Part shown: positions 43,965-52,152 of the stretch, one piece after another
Layout: every line of letters begins with the position of its first letter
Numbering within the stretch: position 1 is the stretch's first letter
From: Azospirillum halopraeferens DSM 3675
GTDB taxonomy: Bacteria > Pseudomonadota > Alphaproteobacteria > Azospirillales > Azospirillaceae
Direction: 5' to 3'
DNA length: 64,000 bases
Assembly (NCBI RefSeq): GCF_000429625.1
Contig: NZ_AUCF01000013.1
Span: 124,001 to 188,000, forward strand
Program-made: the position numbers and the translations under genes
Notes under the pieces: generated by a model
Database searches by the model: none
Told to the model about the DNA's origin: nothing
The model's input: the letters and a program-made list of their open reading frames with translations, nothing else

Positions 43965-44102
43965 GAACTCCCTCCTACGGATTCTGGTCATATGTTGCGC
44001 GGTATGACGCCGGCATAGATAGTTTGTTGTCTTGACCCCGGCGATGCAAGAGTCCCGGGGTCGCACTGGACGAAAGACAGGGCGCGCGCTACATCTTCGG
44101 CC

Positions 44103-44693
44103 ATGCCCGCTCCTCGCCGCCTCGTCGTCGGAATCAGCGGCGCCTCCGGGGTCATCCTCGGGGTCCGCATGCTGGAAACCCTGCGTTCCCTGTCCGTCGA
44201 AACCCACCTGGTGATGAGCCGGGCGGCGGAAGTAACGCTTGCCCACGAAACCGACCTGAAGGTCGCCGACGTGCGGGCGCTGGCCGGCACGGCCTATGCC
44301 GCCACGGACATCGCCGCCGCCATCGCCAGCGGCAGCTTCCGCACCATGGGGATGGTGGTCGCCCCCTGTTCCATCCGCTCCATGAGCGAGATCGCCACCG
44401 GCGTCACCTCCGGCCTGCTGACGCGCGCCGCCGACGTGACGCTGAAGGAGCGCCGCCCGCTGGTGCTGATGGTGCGCGAGACGCCGCTGCATCTGGGCCA
44501 CCTGCGCACCATGACACAGCTTGCCGAGATGGGGGCGGTGATCGCCCCGCCGGTGCCGGCCTTCTACGCCCGCCCCCGCGGCATCGACGACCTGGTCGAC
44601 CATGCGGTGGGGCGGGTGCTCGACCTGTTCGGGCTGGACAGCGGCCGCCTGCGCCGGTGGGGTGAAACCGGGGACTCTCCGCCGCAGCCATAG
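44103..44693 (+). CDS. ubiX: Flavin prenyltransferase UbiX
   Basis: The 196-residue protein has the UbiX fold: RLVVGISGASGVILGVRMLE, HLVMSRAAEVTLAHE, MGMVVAPCSIRSMSEIATGV, TSGLLTRAADVTLKERRPLV and ETPLHLGHLRTMTQLAEMGA. It makes prenylated FMN for UbiD-type decarboxylases in ubiquinone synthesis. No ubiD lies nearby. Length and motifs are standard. Confidence 0.96.
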   Translation: MPAPRRLVVGISGASGVILGVRMLETLRSLSVETHLVMSRAAEVTLAHETDLKVADVRALAGTAYAATDIAAAIASGSFRTMGMVVAPCSIRSMSEIATGVTSGLLTRAADVTLKERRPLVLMVRETPLHLGHLRTMTQLAEMGAVIAPPVPAFYARPRGIDDLVDHAVGRVLDLFGLDSGRLRRWGETGDSPPQP

Positions 44694-44776
44694 CCTCCGC
44701 ATGGGTTCCCCGCGGACAGACCTCTTGGAGCGCACGCACACTTGCTCTAAACCTGCGCACGCGAAGTCTTTCCGGG

Positions 44777-45463
44777 ATGGACATCATGGCGCAGACCGTT
44801 CGACACGAGGCCATCCGCCGGCTGCTGGCGGGCGTGAAAGGCTTTCGGGCCCGATATTACGAACGCAATCCCGAAAGCATGCGCGACCTGGTGGCGCACG
44901 GCCAGCACCCCGACGTGCTGCTGATCGGCTGCTCCGACAGCCGCGTCGACCCGGCGCTGCTGACCATGGCCGAACCGGGTGAGCTGTTCGTGGTGCGCAA
45001 CGTCGCCAATCTGGTGCCGCCCTACCAGCCCGACGGCTCCTACCACGGCACCTCCGCCGCCATCGAATATGCGGTGCGCGAGTTGAAGGTCGCCAACATC
45101 CTGGTGCTGGGCCATGCACGCTGCGGCGGTATCCAGGGGCTGATCCGTCTGCGCTCGGGCGAGGGGTTGCAGAGCGACTTCGTGGCGCCCTGGGTGTCGC
45201 TGGCCGGCGAAGCCTGCGACCGCTACCTGGACGAGGTCGGCGCCGACGACTCCGGAGATTGCGCCACCGACCTGCGCGACCGGCCGCACCTGGTGGAGCG
45301 CGCGGCCATCCGTGGATCGGTCGAAAACCTGCTGACCTTCCCCTGGGTGCGCGAGGGTGTGGACGCCGGGGAGTTGCAGGTGCACGGCTGGTGGTTCGAC
45401 CTGGACTCCGGCGACCTCTGGGCCATCGACCCCGACACCAAGCGGTTCGAGCGGGTCGAATAG
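44777..45463 (+). CDS. Beta-class carbonic anhydrase
   Basis: The 228-residue protein has the beta-CA zinc and proton-shuttle motifs: LLIGCSDSRVDPALLTM (Cys and Asp-Arg dyad), FVVRNVANLVPP, and LVLGHARCGGIQGLI (His and Cys ligands). It converts CO2 to bicarbonate in the cytoplasm. An in-frame ATG at 44786 is an alternative start. It ends 1 bp from the convergent TPR gene. Confidence 0.96.
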   Translation: MDIMAQTVRHEAIRRLLAGVKGFRARYYERNPESMRDLVAHGQHPDVLLIGCSDSRVDPALLTMAEPGELFVVRNVANLVPPYQPDGSYHGTSAAIEYAVRELKVANILVLGHARCGGIQGLIRLRSGEGLQSDFVAPWVSLAGEACDRYLDEVGADDSGDCATDLRDRPHLVERAAIRGSVENLLTFPWVREGVDAGELQVHGWWFDLDSGDLWAIDPDTKRFERVE

Positions 45464-45464
45464 G

Positions 45465-47219
45465 TCAGCCGGCGAGCGCGCGCAGCGCCTCCGCCACCCG
45501 CCGCGCCACCCCCTGCCAGTCGCCGACCCGGTCCTGCCGGAACAGGCGTGCGGTCGGATACCACGGGCTGTCGTCGCGGCCGAGCATCCAGCGCCAGTCC
45601 GGCGCGAGGGGCAGCACGACCCAGACCGGCACCCCCAGTGCCCCCGCAAGGTGGGCCGGGGCGGTGCAGGACGTGATCACCAGGTCCAGCCCGGCCATGA
45701 CCGCTGCGGTCTCGGCGAAATCATGCAACGCGCCGCCAAGGTCGGTGAAGGTCGGCGGCAGCGCCGCCCCCTCCAGGTCCGCCCGCCCCTCCCCCGCCTG
45801 CAAGCCGAAGAACCGGACCCCCGGCACCTCCAGCACCGGCCGCAGCCCCTCCAGCCGCGGCGAGCGCAGGCGGTCGCCGGGAAACTGCGGATTGCCGGCC
45901 CACACGAGACCGACCGCCGGTCCGTCACCGGACAGGCGCCGCCGCCACACCGCGGCCCGCGCCGGGTCCGGGTGCAGGTAGGGCACGGCGGCCGGCACGG
46001 TGGCCGGCCGGGTGGCGAAGGCGCCGGGCAGGCTCATCAACGGGCATTCCAGGTCGAAATCGGGCAGCGGGTCGCCGCGGGCGATCACCCGCTCCGCCCC
46101 CTCCATGCCGGACAGCAGCATCAGCAGGGGAGGCTGCACCTCCAGCACGACCCGGGCCCCGCGGGCCGCCACCAGCGGCACATAGCGGACGAACTGCAGC
46201 GTGTCGCCCAGCCCCTGCTCGGCGTACAGCAGCAGGCGGCGGCCGGCCACGTCCTCGCCGCGCCAGGTGGGCCGGTCGAAGCGGCGCCAGGGCGGCCGGG
46301 CACGGTCGTCAGCGCGCCGCCACTCGAACTCCGCCCAGCCCTCGGCGTAATCGCCGGCCAGCAGGCAGGCGAAGGCGCGATTCCAGTGCAGGCCGGCGTC
46401 GAAGGGCCGTTCCGCCAGCGCGCGGGCGAAGCATGATGCCGCCGCCGCCGGCTCACCGAGCGCCAGCAGCGCGTTGCCCCGCGCCGCCAGGGGCGGCCGG
46501 TCCGGCCGCAGCCGTTCCGCCGCATCCAGCGCCGCCAGGGCCTCCGCCCTGCGGCCGAGCTTGGCGAGCAGCGCCCCCAGGTTCTCCTGCGCCGCGGCCA
46601 GCGCCGGATCGCGGTCGAGAGCGGCGCGGTAGGCGACTTCCGCGGCCTCCCAGCGGCCGACGGCGGCATGGGCGCCGGCCAGCACCATGACCGCGGCTGC
46701 CAGCCCCGGCCGAACCGCCGCCGCCCGCCGCGCGGCCGTTTCGGCAAGGGCCGGACCGCCATCGGCCAGCAGGGCGTCGGCCAGGTTGGTCAAGCCTTCC
46801 GCATGGTCGGGGGCGAGGGCCAGCGCCCGCCGGGCCGCGGCCGCGGCCTCCCCCGCCCGGCCGAGTGCCCGCAGGACGGCCGCCCGGTTGGCGTGGGCAT
46901 CGGCCAGTCCGGGGTCGAGCCGCAGGGCGCGCGCGTACGCCGCCCCGGCCGCCGCGTCGTCACCCGTTTGGCGCCGGACATTGCCGAGGTTCGAGTGGTA
47001 GGCGGCCGCGTCGGGCCGGCAGGCGACGGCGCGACGGATCAGCGCACCTCCGAGGCCGGGCCGGCCCGTCTGGAGACAGAGGACGCCCAGCAGATGGGCG
47101 GCGTCCGGCTGCTCCGGATCGGCATGGAGGATGCGGACATACAGCGTCTCCGCCTCGGCTGAACGACCGGCACGGTGGTGATCGAACGCAAGCAACAATG
47201 CCTCGGAAATGGTCGCCAT
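45465..47219 (-). CDS. Tetratricopeptide-repeat protein with glycosyltransferase-like C-terminal domain
   Basis: The 584-residue protein from ATG 47219 has an N-terminal TPR block (about 10-290), with units such as AAYHSNLGNVRRQTGDDAAA and AAAQENLGALLAKLGRRAEA. The C-terminal region has LLLYAEQGLGDTLQFVRYVP, PAVGLVWAGNPQFPGDRLRS and LDLVITSCTAPAHLAGALGV. This resembles glycosyltransferase family 9/41-like domains found in TPR proteins of alpha- and cyanobacteria. It could glycosylate flagellin or other proteins, but the acceptor is not known. Confidence 0.8.
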   Translation of the reverse strand: MATISEALLLAFDHHRAGRSAEAETLYVRILHADPEQPDAAHLLGVLCLQTGRPGLGGALIRRAVACRPDAAAYHSNLGNVRRQTGDDAAAGAAYARALRLDPGLADAHANRAAVLRALGRAGEAAAAARRALALAPDHAEGLTNLADALLADGGPALAETAARRAAAVRPGLAAAVMVLAGAHAAVGRWEAAEVAYRAALDRDPALAAAQENLGALLAKLGRRAEALAALDAAERLRPDRPPLAARGNALLALGEPAAAASCFARALAERPFDAGLHWNRAFACLLAGDYAEGWAEFEWRRADDRARPPWRRFDRPTWRGEDVAGRRLLLYAEQGLGDTLQFVRYVPLVAARGARVVLEVQPPLLMLLSGMEGAERVIARGDPLPDFDLECPLMSLPGAFATRPATVPAAVPYLHPDPARAAVWRRRLSGDGPAVGLVWAGNPQFPGDRLRSPRLEGLRPVLEVPGVRFFGLQAGEGRADLEGAALPPTFTDLGGALHDFAETAAVMAGLDLVITSCTAPAHLAGALGVPVWVVLPLAPDWRWMLGRDDSPWYPTARLFRQDRVGDWQGVARRVAEALRALAG

Positions 47220-47389
47220 GGCCTCGCCCGCCGGAGTGGAGCGGCCAGAATAGCGGCGGCACATGGCCTGCCAACACCAATCAGAGGGAGAACGGGCGGC
47301 CCCGCACGACCACCCCCGCTGCGTTGCGTCACCCCGCCGTCAGCACTATTCTCACTGACGCTAATCCGAAGAGGCTAACCGGAAAGCCG

Positions 47390-47866
47390 ATGCCCCGAGA
47401 TACGACGACCGGCAAGCCGTCGACCGACGACGCGACGGCCGGCACCCTGCCGACCGCCACCGTCGCCCCGCCCGTTCCGGTCCGGTCCCTGCGTTGCGTG
47501 GCCGCCGTCGCCGCCGGCCTGGTGTTGTGTGCACCCTCCGCCGCCATGGCGGCGGAGGGCGCGCGCAACGCGTGCCCCTGGCAGCAGGACCTGTCGCTGG
47601 CCATCGGACCCAAGACGCTGACCGTGCCCCAGTCCGTCTTCAACCCGAAAGCCCTGCAATCGGAAATCGACGGATACACCCTGTTTCCCGATGTCGAACG
47701 CCTGTCCCTGCGCGTCATGACGCCGGCGGGCGACACCTGGGAGGCGCCGCTGACCGTGCTCGGCGGCAAGCGCTGCATCGCCTACTATGTGGGCCGGGCG
47801 ACGCTGGTCGCCGAGGCGTACGTCCCGCCCGTGCGCCCGCGCCGGAACAGCGTCGCCGAGAAGTAA
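47390..47866 (+). CDS. Exported hypothetical protein
   Basis: The 158-residue protein has an unusually long Thr/Pro-rich N-terminal extension (MPRDTTTGKPSTDDATAGTL) before a hydrophobic signal-like segment (RCVAAVAAGLVLCAPSAAMA). The mature domain of about 95 residues begins AEGARNACPWQQDLSLAIGP and includes FPDVERLSLRVMTPAGDTWE and GGKRCIAYYVGRATLVAEAY. Two cysteines may form a disulfide. No family is recognised. It is divergent from the TPR gene. Confidence 0.65.
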   Translation: MPRDTTTGKPSTDDATAGTLPTATVAPPVPVRSLRCVAAVAAGLVLCAPSAAMAAEGARNACPWQQDLSLAIGPKTLTVPQSVFNPKALQSEIDGYTLFPDVERLSLRVMTPAGDTWEAPLTVLGGKRCIAYYVGRATLVAEAYVPPVRPRRNSVAEK

Positions 47867-47879
47867 GGACCCCGGTGTA

Positions 47880-48341
47880 TCAAACGGACAGCGTTTCCAC
47901 CGTTCGCCGGGCCACGATCTGGTCGATGGCGACGGTCAGCACCGGGTCGCCGTGCTGGTTGACGGTGGTGTAGGCGCAGCGCACGACACCGCGGTCGCCG
48001 CGGCGCGACGGCCGCATCGACACCACCTCCACCCGGGCGCGCAGCGTGTCGCCGGGGCGTACGGGACGCAGCCAGCGCACCTCGTCGGCGGCACCGCTGC
48101 CCAGACTGGTGCCGGCCAGGGTCCCGGTGGCGAGGAACAGGCGGAAGGTCAGCGCCAGGGTCTGGAAGCCGCTGGCGATGATTCCGCCGAACGGCCCGTC
48201 GGCCGCCGCCACAGCGTCGATGTGGAAAGGCTGGGGATCGTAGAGCAGCGCGAAATCGATGATCTGCGCCTCGGTCAGCGTCACCCCGGCGGTCTCGACC
48301 ACATCGCCGACGGTGAAATCCTCGAACCAGCGCCCGGTCAT
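47880..48341 (-). CDS. MaoC-family (R)-specific hydratase-like protein
   Basis: The 153-residue hot-dog protein has the MaoC hydratase motif: QIIDFALLYDPQPFHIDAVA (catalytic Asp and His) and GGIIASGFQTLALTFRLF. It hydrates enoyl-CoA or a related thioester. It is the third of four minus-strand genes (GNAT, PhzF, GNAT, MaoC), overlapping the GNAT gene by ATGA, though the set does not form a recognised pathway. A GGAGGA site precedes the ATG. Confidence 0.92.
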   Translation of the reverse strand: MTGRWFEDFTVGDVVETAGVTLTEAQIIDFALLYDPQPFHIDAVAAADGPFGGIIASGFQTLALTFRLFLATGTLAGTSLGSGAADEVRWLRPVRPGDTLRARVEVVSMRPSRRGDRGVVRCAYTTVNQHGDPVLTVAIDQIVARRTVETLSV

Positions 48342-48832
48342 GCGTCCTCCTGCAGGGTTCGTTCGTAGTACAGCGCGCCGGGCAACGGGTTCTCGCAATA
48401 GGGCCCGATCGGCGTGAAACCGAGAGCGCGGTACAGCGCGTTGGCCGCCGCCATGCTCTCCAGCGTGTCCAGCCGCATGGCCCGGTAGCCGAGGCGGCGC
48501 CCCTCGGCCACGACGGCCTGCGCCAGCCGGCGGCCGGCGCCGGTAGCGCGGAACGGCGGGCGGACGTAGAGGCGCTTCATCTCGCACACGCCCGCCTCCA
48601 GCGGCCGCAGCCCGACCACGCCCGCGACGGCGTCGCCGGCCCGCGCCAGCAGCAGGGCTCCGGTGGGCGGCGCGTACTTGCCGGGCAACCCTGCCAGCTC
48701 CGCCTCGAACCCCTGGAAGCAGAGCGAGAAGTCCAGCGACCGGGCGTACTCCAGGAACAGCGTCCGGACGTGGGCGACGTCCTCCGGCGACCGGGCGGGC
48801 GAGACGGTGACGGAAGCGGCCGGATCAGACAC
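48338..48832 (-). CDS. GNAT-family N-acetyltransferase
   Basis: The 164-residue protein has the GNAT acetyl-CoA-binding region: CEMKRLYVRPPFRATGAGRR, then LAQAVVAEGRRLGYRAMRLD and AANALYRALGFTPIGPY. The substrate is unknown. It is coupled to MaoC (ATGA overlap) and overlaps the PhzF gene by eight bases. Confidence 0.92.
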   Translation of the reverse strand: MSDPAASVTVSPARSPEDVAHVRTLFLEYARSLDFSLCFQGFEAELAGLPGKYAPPTGALLLARAGDAVAGVVGLRPLEAGVCEMKRLYVRPPFRATGAGRRLAQAVVAEGRRLGYRAMRLDTLESMAAANALYRALGFTPIGPYCENPLPGALYYERTLQEDA

Positions 48833-49619
48833 GGATGTGGCCTTCCAGGTAGAGAACGGCGGTTCCCCCGATCCTGACCCGGTCGCCCGCCAGCGCGCAA
48901 GCCAGCACGCCGCCGCGCCGCGACACCTGCCGGGCCTCCAGCCGGTCCCGGCCCAGCCGCCGCGCCCAATAGGGAATGAGCGTGCAGTGGGCGGACCCGG
49001 TCACCGGATCCTCGGGGATGCCGAAGGCGGGCGCGAAGAAGCGCGACACGAAGTCGACCCCGCCCTCCCCCGGCGCCGTGACGCACACGCCATGCCGGTC
49101 CAGCCCGGCCAGCCGGACCATGTCCGGCACCAGCCCGCGCACCGCCGCCGCGTCGTCATAGACGACCAGATAGTCGCGCGCCGCCAGCACCGCCCGCGGC
49201 GGCGGCCCGCCCAGCGCCGGCAGAAGGTCGGGATGGGGCGTGTCCACCGGCAGCGGCGGCCGGCTGGGGAAATCCATGACGTAGGTGTCGCCGTCGCGGG
49301 TCACCGTCAGCGTGCCGGCCTGGCGCGTCCGGAACGTCAGCCCGTCGGCGCCGGCGGGCCGCAGGAAACGGTCGATGACGAAGGCGGTGGCCAGGGTGGC
49401 GTGGCCGCACAGGTCCACCTCCACCTCCGGCGTGAACCAGCGCAGGGCATAGCCGCCGCCGTCGGGGACGAAGAAGGCGGTTTCCGACAGGTGGTTCTCC
49501 GCGGCGATGGCCAACAGGCGGTCATCGGGCAGCCAGTCCTCCAGCGGCACCACGGCTGCGGGATTGCCGCCGAAGACCGTATCGGTGAAGGCGTCGACCT
49601 GGTAGATGGGCAGGCGCAT
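48825..49619 (-). CDS. PhzF-family isomerase/epimerase-like protein
   Basis: The 264-residue protein begins MRLPIYQVDAFTDTVFGGNP, has the catalytic Glu in NHLSETAFFVPD, then YALRWFTPEVEVDLCGHATL and PVTGSAHCTLIPYWARRLGR. PhzF proteins have a diaminopimelate-epimerase fold and catalyse isomerisations; most stand-alone members have unknown substrates. It lies 11 bp from the upstream GNAT gene. Confidence 0.95.
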   Translation of the reverse strand: MRLPIYQVDAFTDTVFGGNPAAVVPLEDWLPDDRLLAIAAENHLSETAFFVPDGGGYALRWFTPEVEVDLCGHATLATAFVIDRFLRPAGADGLTFRTRQAGTLTVTRDGDTYVMDFPSRPPLPVDTPHPDLLPALGGPPPRAVLAARDYLVVYDDAAAVRGLVPDMVRLAGLDRHGVCVTAPGEGGVDFVSRFFAPAFGIPEDPVTGSAHCTLIPYWARRLGRDRLEARQVSRRGGVLACALAGDRVRIGGTAVLYLEGHIRV

Positions 49620-49630
49620 GACGGGCCTCG

Positions 49631-50038
49631 TCAGGGCAGGCGGGTGAAGAGGAAGCAGTCGGAATGGCGCTCCAGGCCGGCGGCCTCGTAGAAGGTCACC
49701 GCCTTGGGGGCCGACAGCAGCAGGCAGGTGACCCCCGGCCCCACGGCGTCGCGGGTGCGCCGGATCAGCTCCCGGCCGATGCCGCGCCCCTGGACGGCGC
49801 GGTCCACCGCCAGGTCCGACAGGTAGCAGCAGTAAGCGAAGTCGCTGACCGACCGGGCGACGCCGACCAGCGTTCCGCCGGCCCGCGCGGTGACGATCAG
49901 GCTCGCCCCGCGCAGCATGCCCTCCATCCGCGGCCGGTCCGCCACGGGCCGGCGTTCCGCCAGCCCGGAGCGTTCCAGCACGTCGATGAAGGCGTCGGCC
50001 GTCAGATCGGGTTCGATGGCGTAGACGACCGCGTCCAT
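49631..50038 (-). CDS. GNAT-family N-acetyltransferase
   Basis: The 135-residue protein has LSDLAVDRAVQGRGIGRELI, then RRTRDAVGPGVTCLLLSAPK and AVTFYEAAGLERHSDCFLF. This is the short GNAT form with the Q/RxxGxG/A acetyl-CoA loop. ATG 50038 has GGAAGGAG upstream. The substrate is unknown. DUF1127 lies four bases upstream on the same strand. Confidence 0.93.
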   Translation of the reverse strand: MDAVVYAIEPDLTADAFIDVLERSGLAERRPVADRPRMEGMLRGASLIVTARAGGTLVGVARSVSDFAYCCYLSDLAVDRAVQGRGIGRELIRRTRDAVGPGVTCLLLSAPKAVTFYEAAGLERHSDCFLFTRLP

Positions 50039-50042
50039 GGCA

Positions 50043-50288
50043 TCACTCCTTCCAGAAGGGCTTCCCGCCCTCACCCTCCGCGTCGGCGCGGGTGAGACCG
50101 ATATCCTTCAACAGATGGTCGTCCAGCCGCAACAGCGCCTGCCGCTGCCGCCACCGATCGTTCGCCGCCAGCATCCGTTCGAGCACCCACAGCGCGGGAC
50201 GGCCGACGGCGGCGGCGATGGCACGAACGAGGGCCGGGATGAACGCCGGGAGAGAGCCGGTGGTGCGAGCCGCTTCGTTTGTGCGCAT
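50043..50288 (-). CDS. DUF1127 family (YjiS-like) small protein
   Basis: The 81-residue protein ends RWRQRQALLRLDDHLLKDIG, then LTRADAEGEGGKPFWKE. This is the DUF1127 signature, with its Arg-rich helix and LKDIGLTRADxE motif. Members are stress- and phosphate-linked in alphaproteobacteria and some bind RNA. The N-terminal 30 residues are helical and extra. It is divergent from the MocR regulator; its promoter region holds GACAAT boxes shared with that gene. Confidence 0.9.
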   Translation of the reverse strand: MRTNEAARTTGSLPAFIPALVRAIAAAVGRPALWVLERMLAANDRWRQRQALLRLDDHLLKDIGLTRADAEGEGGKPFWKE

Positions 50289-50696
50289 GGGAACCTCCAT
50301 CGTCAGCGCATGCGTCCCCGTCCATGGAGACAATGCGCAGTATGGCCGAACATTGCCCCGCGTCAATGGCCGACATTGTCCCCATGACATTTCCGATATC
50401 GGATGTAACACCCCGGCCACACCGCGCGTCGGCGGGCGCACCGGGCTTTAACGGACGGTGGCAGCGGTCGCAGGGTTCCGCACCGCGCAAAGAGGTACGC
50501 CGGACGACCAACCCGTCGTCACCCATCCGGATACCCTCATAACGCCAATGAAGACAATGACACTCCATCGCTGAGACAATCGCAACCGCAGACGCTTCAT
50601 CATCGAAGCGCATGACGCCACACAACGCTCCGCCGCCTCCGGATGGGATGATCAGCCGCACCCGAGGTCGGCCTGCTGCCCCTCCCCCTGCGCGAA

Positions 50697-50756
50697 ATGG
50701 TGACAATCCTTCACCCCCTTGCGCAACCGGCTTCGGATTGTGCATATTGTCACCAT
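50697..50756. promoter_or_regulatory. Inverted-repeat operator at the MocR-type gene start
   Basis: Perfect 11-bp arms ATGGTGACAAT (50697-50707) and ATTGTCACCAT (50746-50756), 38 bp apart; the right arm covers the ATG of the gene (50755). This suggests autorepression by a dimer or tetramer. Confidence 0.65.
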
Positions 50757-52152
50757 GAGCAGTTGGACACCGGATCTCTCCGACCGGCCCGGCCCGCGTT
50801 ACCGGGCCATCGCCGATGCACTGGCCGTCGATGTGGCCGAGGGGCGGCTGGCGCCGGGGGAGCGTCTGCCCACCCATCGTGACCTCGCCTTCCGCCTGGG
50901 CGTCACCGTCGGCACCGTCACCCGGGCCTACGCGGAGGCCGAGCGGCGCGGCCTGCTGGGTGGCGAGGTCGGGCGCGGCACCTTCGTGCTGGACCCGCGC
51001 CCACCCGACCGGCCCAACCCCTTGGCCTGGCATCCCCGCAACGATCCGGCGGTGGTCGACCTCACCGCGATCACACCCCACCACAACGACGGCGACACGG
51101 CCCTGCGGGCCGCCCTGGCGGCCCTGGCGGCGTCGCCGGAGTCGCTGCACGCCCTGATGGACTACGGCCCCCACGCCGGGTTGCCCGCCCACCGGGCGGC
51201 GGCGGCGCAATGGATGGCGCGCCGGCACGGGCTGGAGGTGCCACCCGACGCGGTCCTTATCACCACGGGGGCCCAGAACGCCCTGGCCGTGGCCATCACC
51301 GCCTTCGTCCGGCCGGGCGAGGTGATGCTGGCGGAGCGGCTGACCAATTACGGGACCAAGGCCCTGGCGGCGGCGTTGGGCGTGCATCTGGAGCCGGTCG
51401 CCCTCGACGATGACGGCCTGCTGCCCGATGCCTTCGACGCCGCCTGCCGGCGGCTGGCACCCAAGGCGCTCTACCTGGTGCCCACCCTGCAGAACCCCAC
51501 CGCGTCGGTCATGCCGGCGGCGCGGCGTGCGGAGATCGCGGCGATCGCCCGCCGGCACGGCGTGCTGATCGTCGAGGACGACGTGTTCGGCTTCCTCGTT
51601 CCCGGTGCCGCGCCCATCCAAACCATCGCACCGGACATCACCCTGTACATGACCAGCCTGTCGAAGAGCGTGGCGTCGGGGCTGCGCGTCGGCTACCTGG
51701 TGGCGCCGCCCGCCCTGTTCCCCCGGCTGGAGGCGACGGCGCGCGCCCTGCACTACTGCGCGCCGCCCCTGCCGGTGGAGATCGCCAGCCGCTGGCTCGT
51801 CGGCGGACAGGCGGACCGGTTCGTGGAGGTGCAGCGAGCCGAATGCGCGGCGCGCCAGACTCTTGCCCGCGCCACCCTGCCATCGGCGACGGTCAGTGGC
51901 CATCCCGCAGCGCAACACCTGTGGCTGGTCCTGCCGGAACCGTGGCGGCGCGACGACTTCATCGGCGAGGCGCGGCGGCGGGGCGTGGTGGTGACGGGCG
52001 CCGACACCTTCGCCGTGGGGCGGGCGGCGGCGCCGCATGCGGTGCGGCTCGGCCTGTGCATGCCGCGCCGGCGCGACGATGCCGCCCGCGGCCTGCGCAT
52101 CCTGGCCGAGGCGCTGGCCGATCCCGCCTCGGCCGCCCTATCCATCGTGTGA
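50755..52152 (+). CDS. MocR-type (GntR HTH plus aminotransferase) transcriptional regulator
   Basis: The 465-residue protein joins a GntR winged helix (about 10-80: YRAIADALAVDVAEGRLAPG, ERLPTHRDLAFRLGVTVGTV) to a class I aminotransferase fold. That fold has ITTGAQNALAVAITAFVRPG, TLQNPTASVMPAARR, VEDDVFGFLVPG and the PLP Lys in MTSLSKSVASGLRVGYLVAP. MocR regulators sense amino-acid or vitamin B6 related ligands through PLP. I chose ATG 50755, where the domain begins. It ends overlapping the convergent FAD enzyme gene by 15 bp. Six GACAAT boxes lie upstream. Confidence 0.95.
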   Translation: MSSWTPDLSDRPGPRYRAIADALAVDVAEGRLAPGERLPTHRDLAFRLGVTVGTVTRAYAEAERRGLLGGEVGRGTFVLDPRPPDRPNPLAWHPRNDPAVVDLTAITPHHNDGDTALRAALAALAASPESLHALMDYGPHAGLPAHRAAAAQWMARRHGLEVPPDAVLITTGAQNALAVAITAFVRPGEVMLAERLTNYGTKALAAALGVHLEPVALDDDGLLPDAFDAACRRLAPKALYLVPTLQNPTASVMPAARRAEIAAIARRHGVLIVEDDVFGFLVPGAAPIQTIAPDITLYMTSLSKSVASGLRVGYLVAPPALFPRLEATARALHYCAPPLPVEIASRWLVGGQADRFVEVQRAECAARQTLARATLPSATVSGHPAAQHLWLVLPEPWRRDDFIGEARRRGVVVTGADTFAVGRAAAPHAVRLGLCMPRRRDDAARGLRILAEALADPASAALSIV

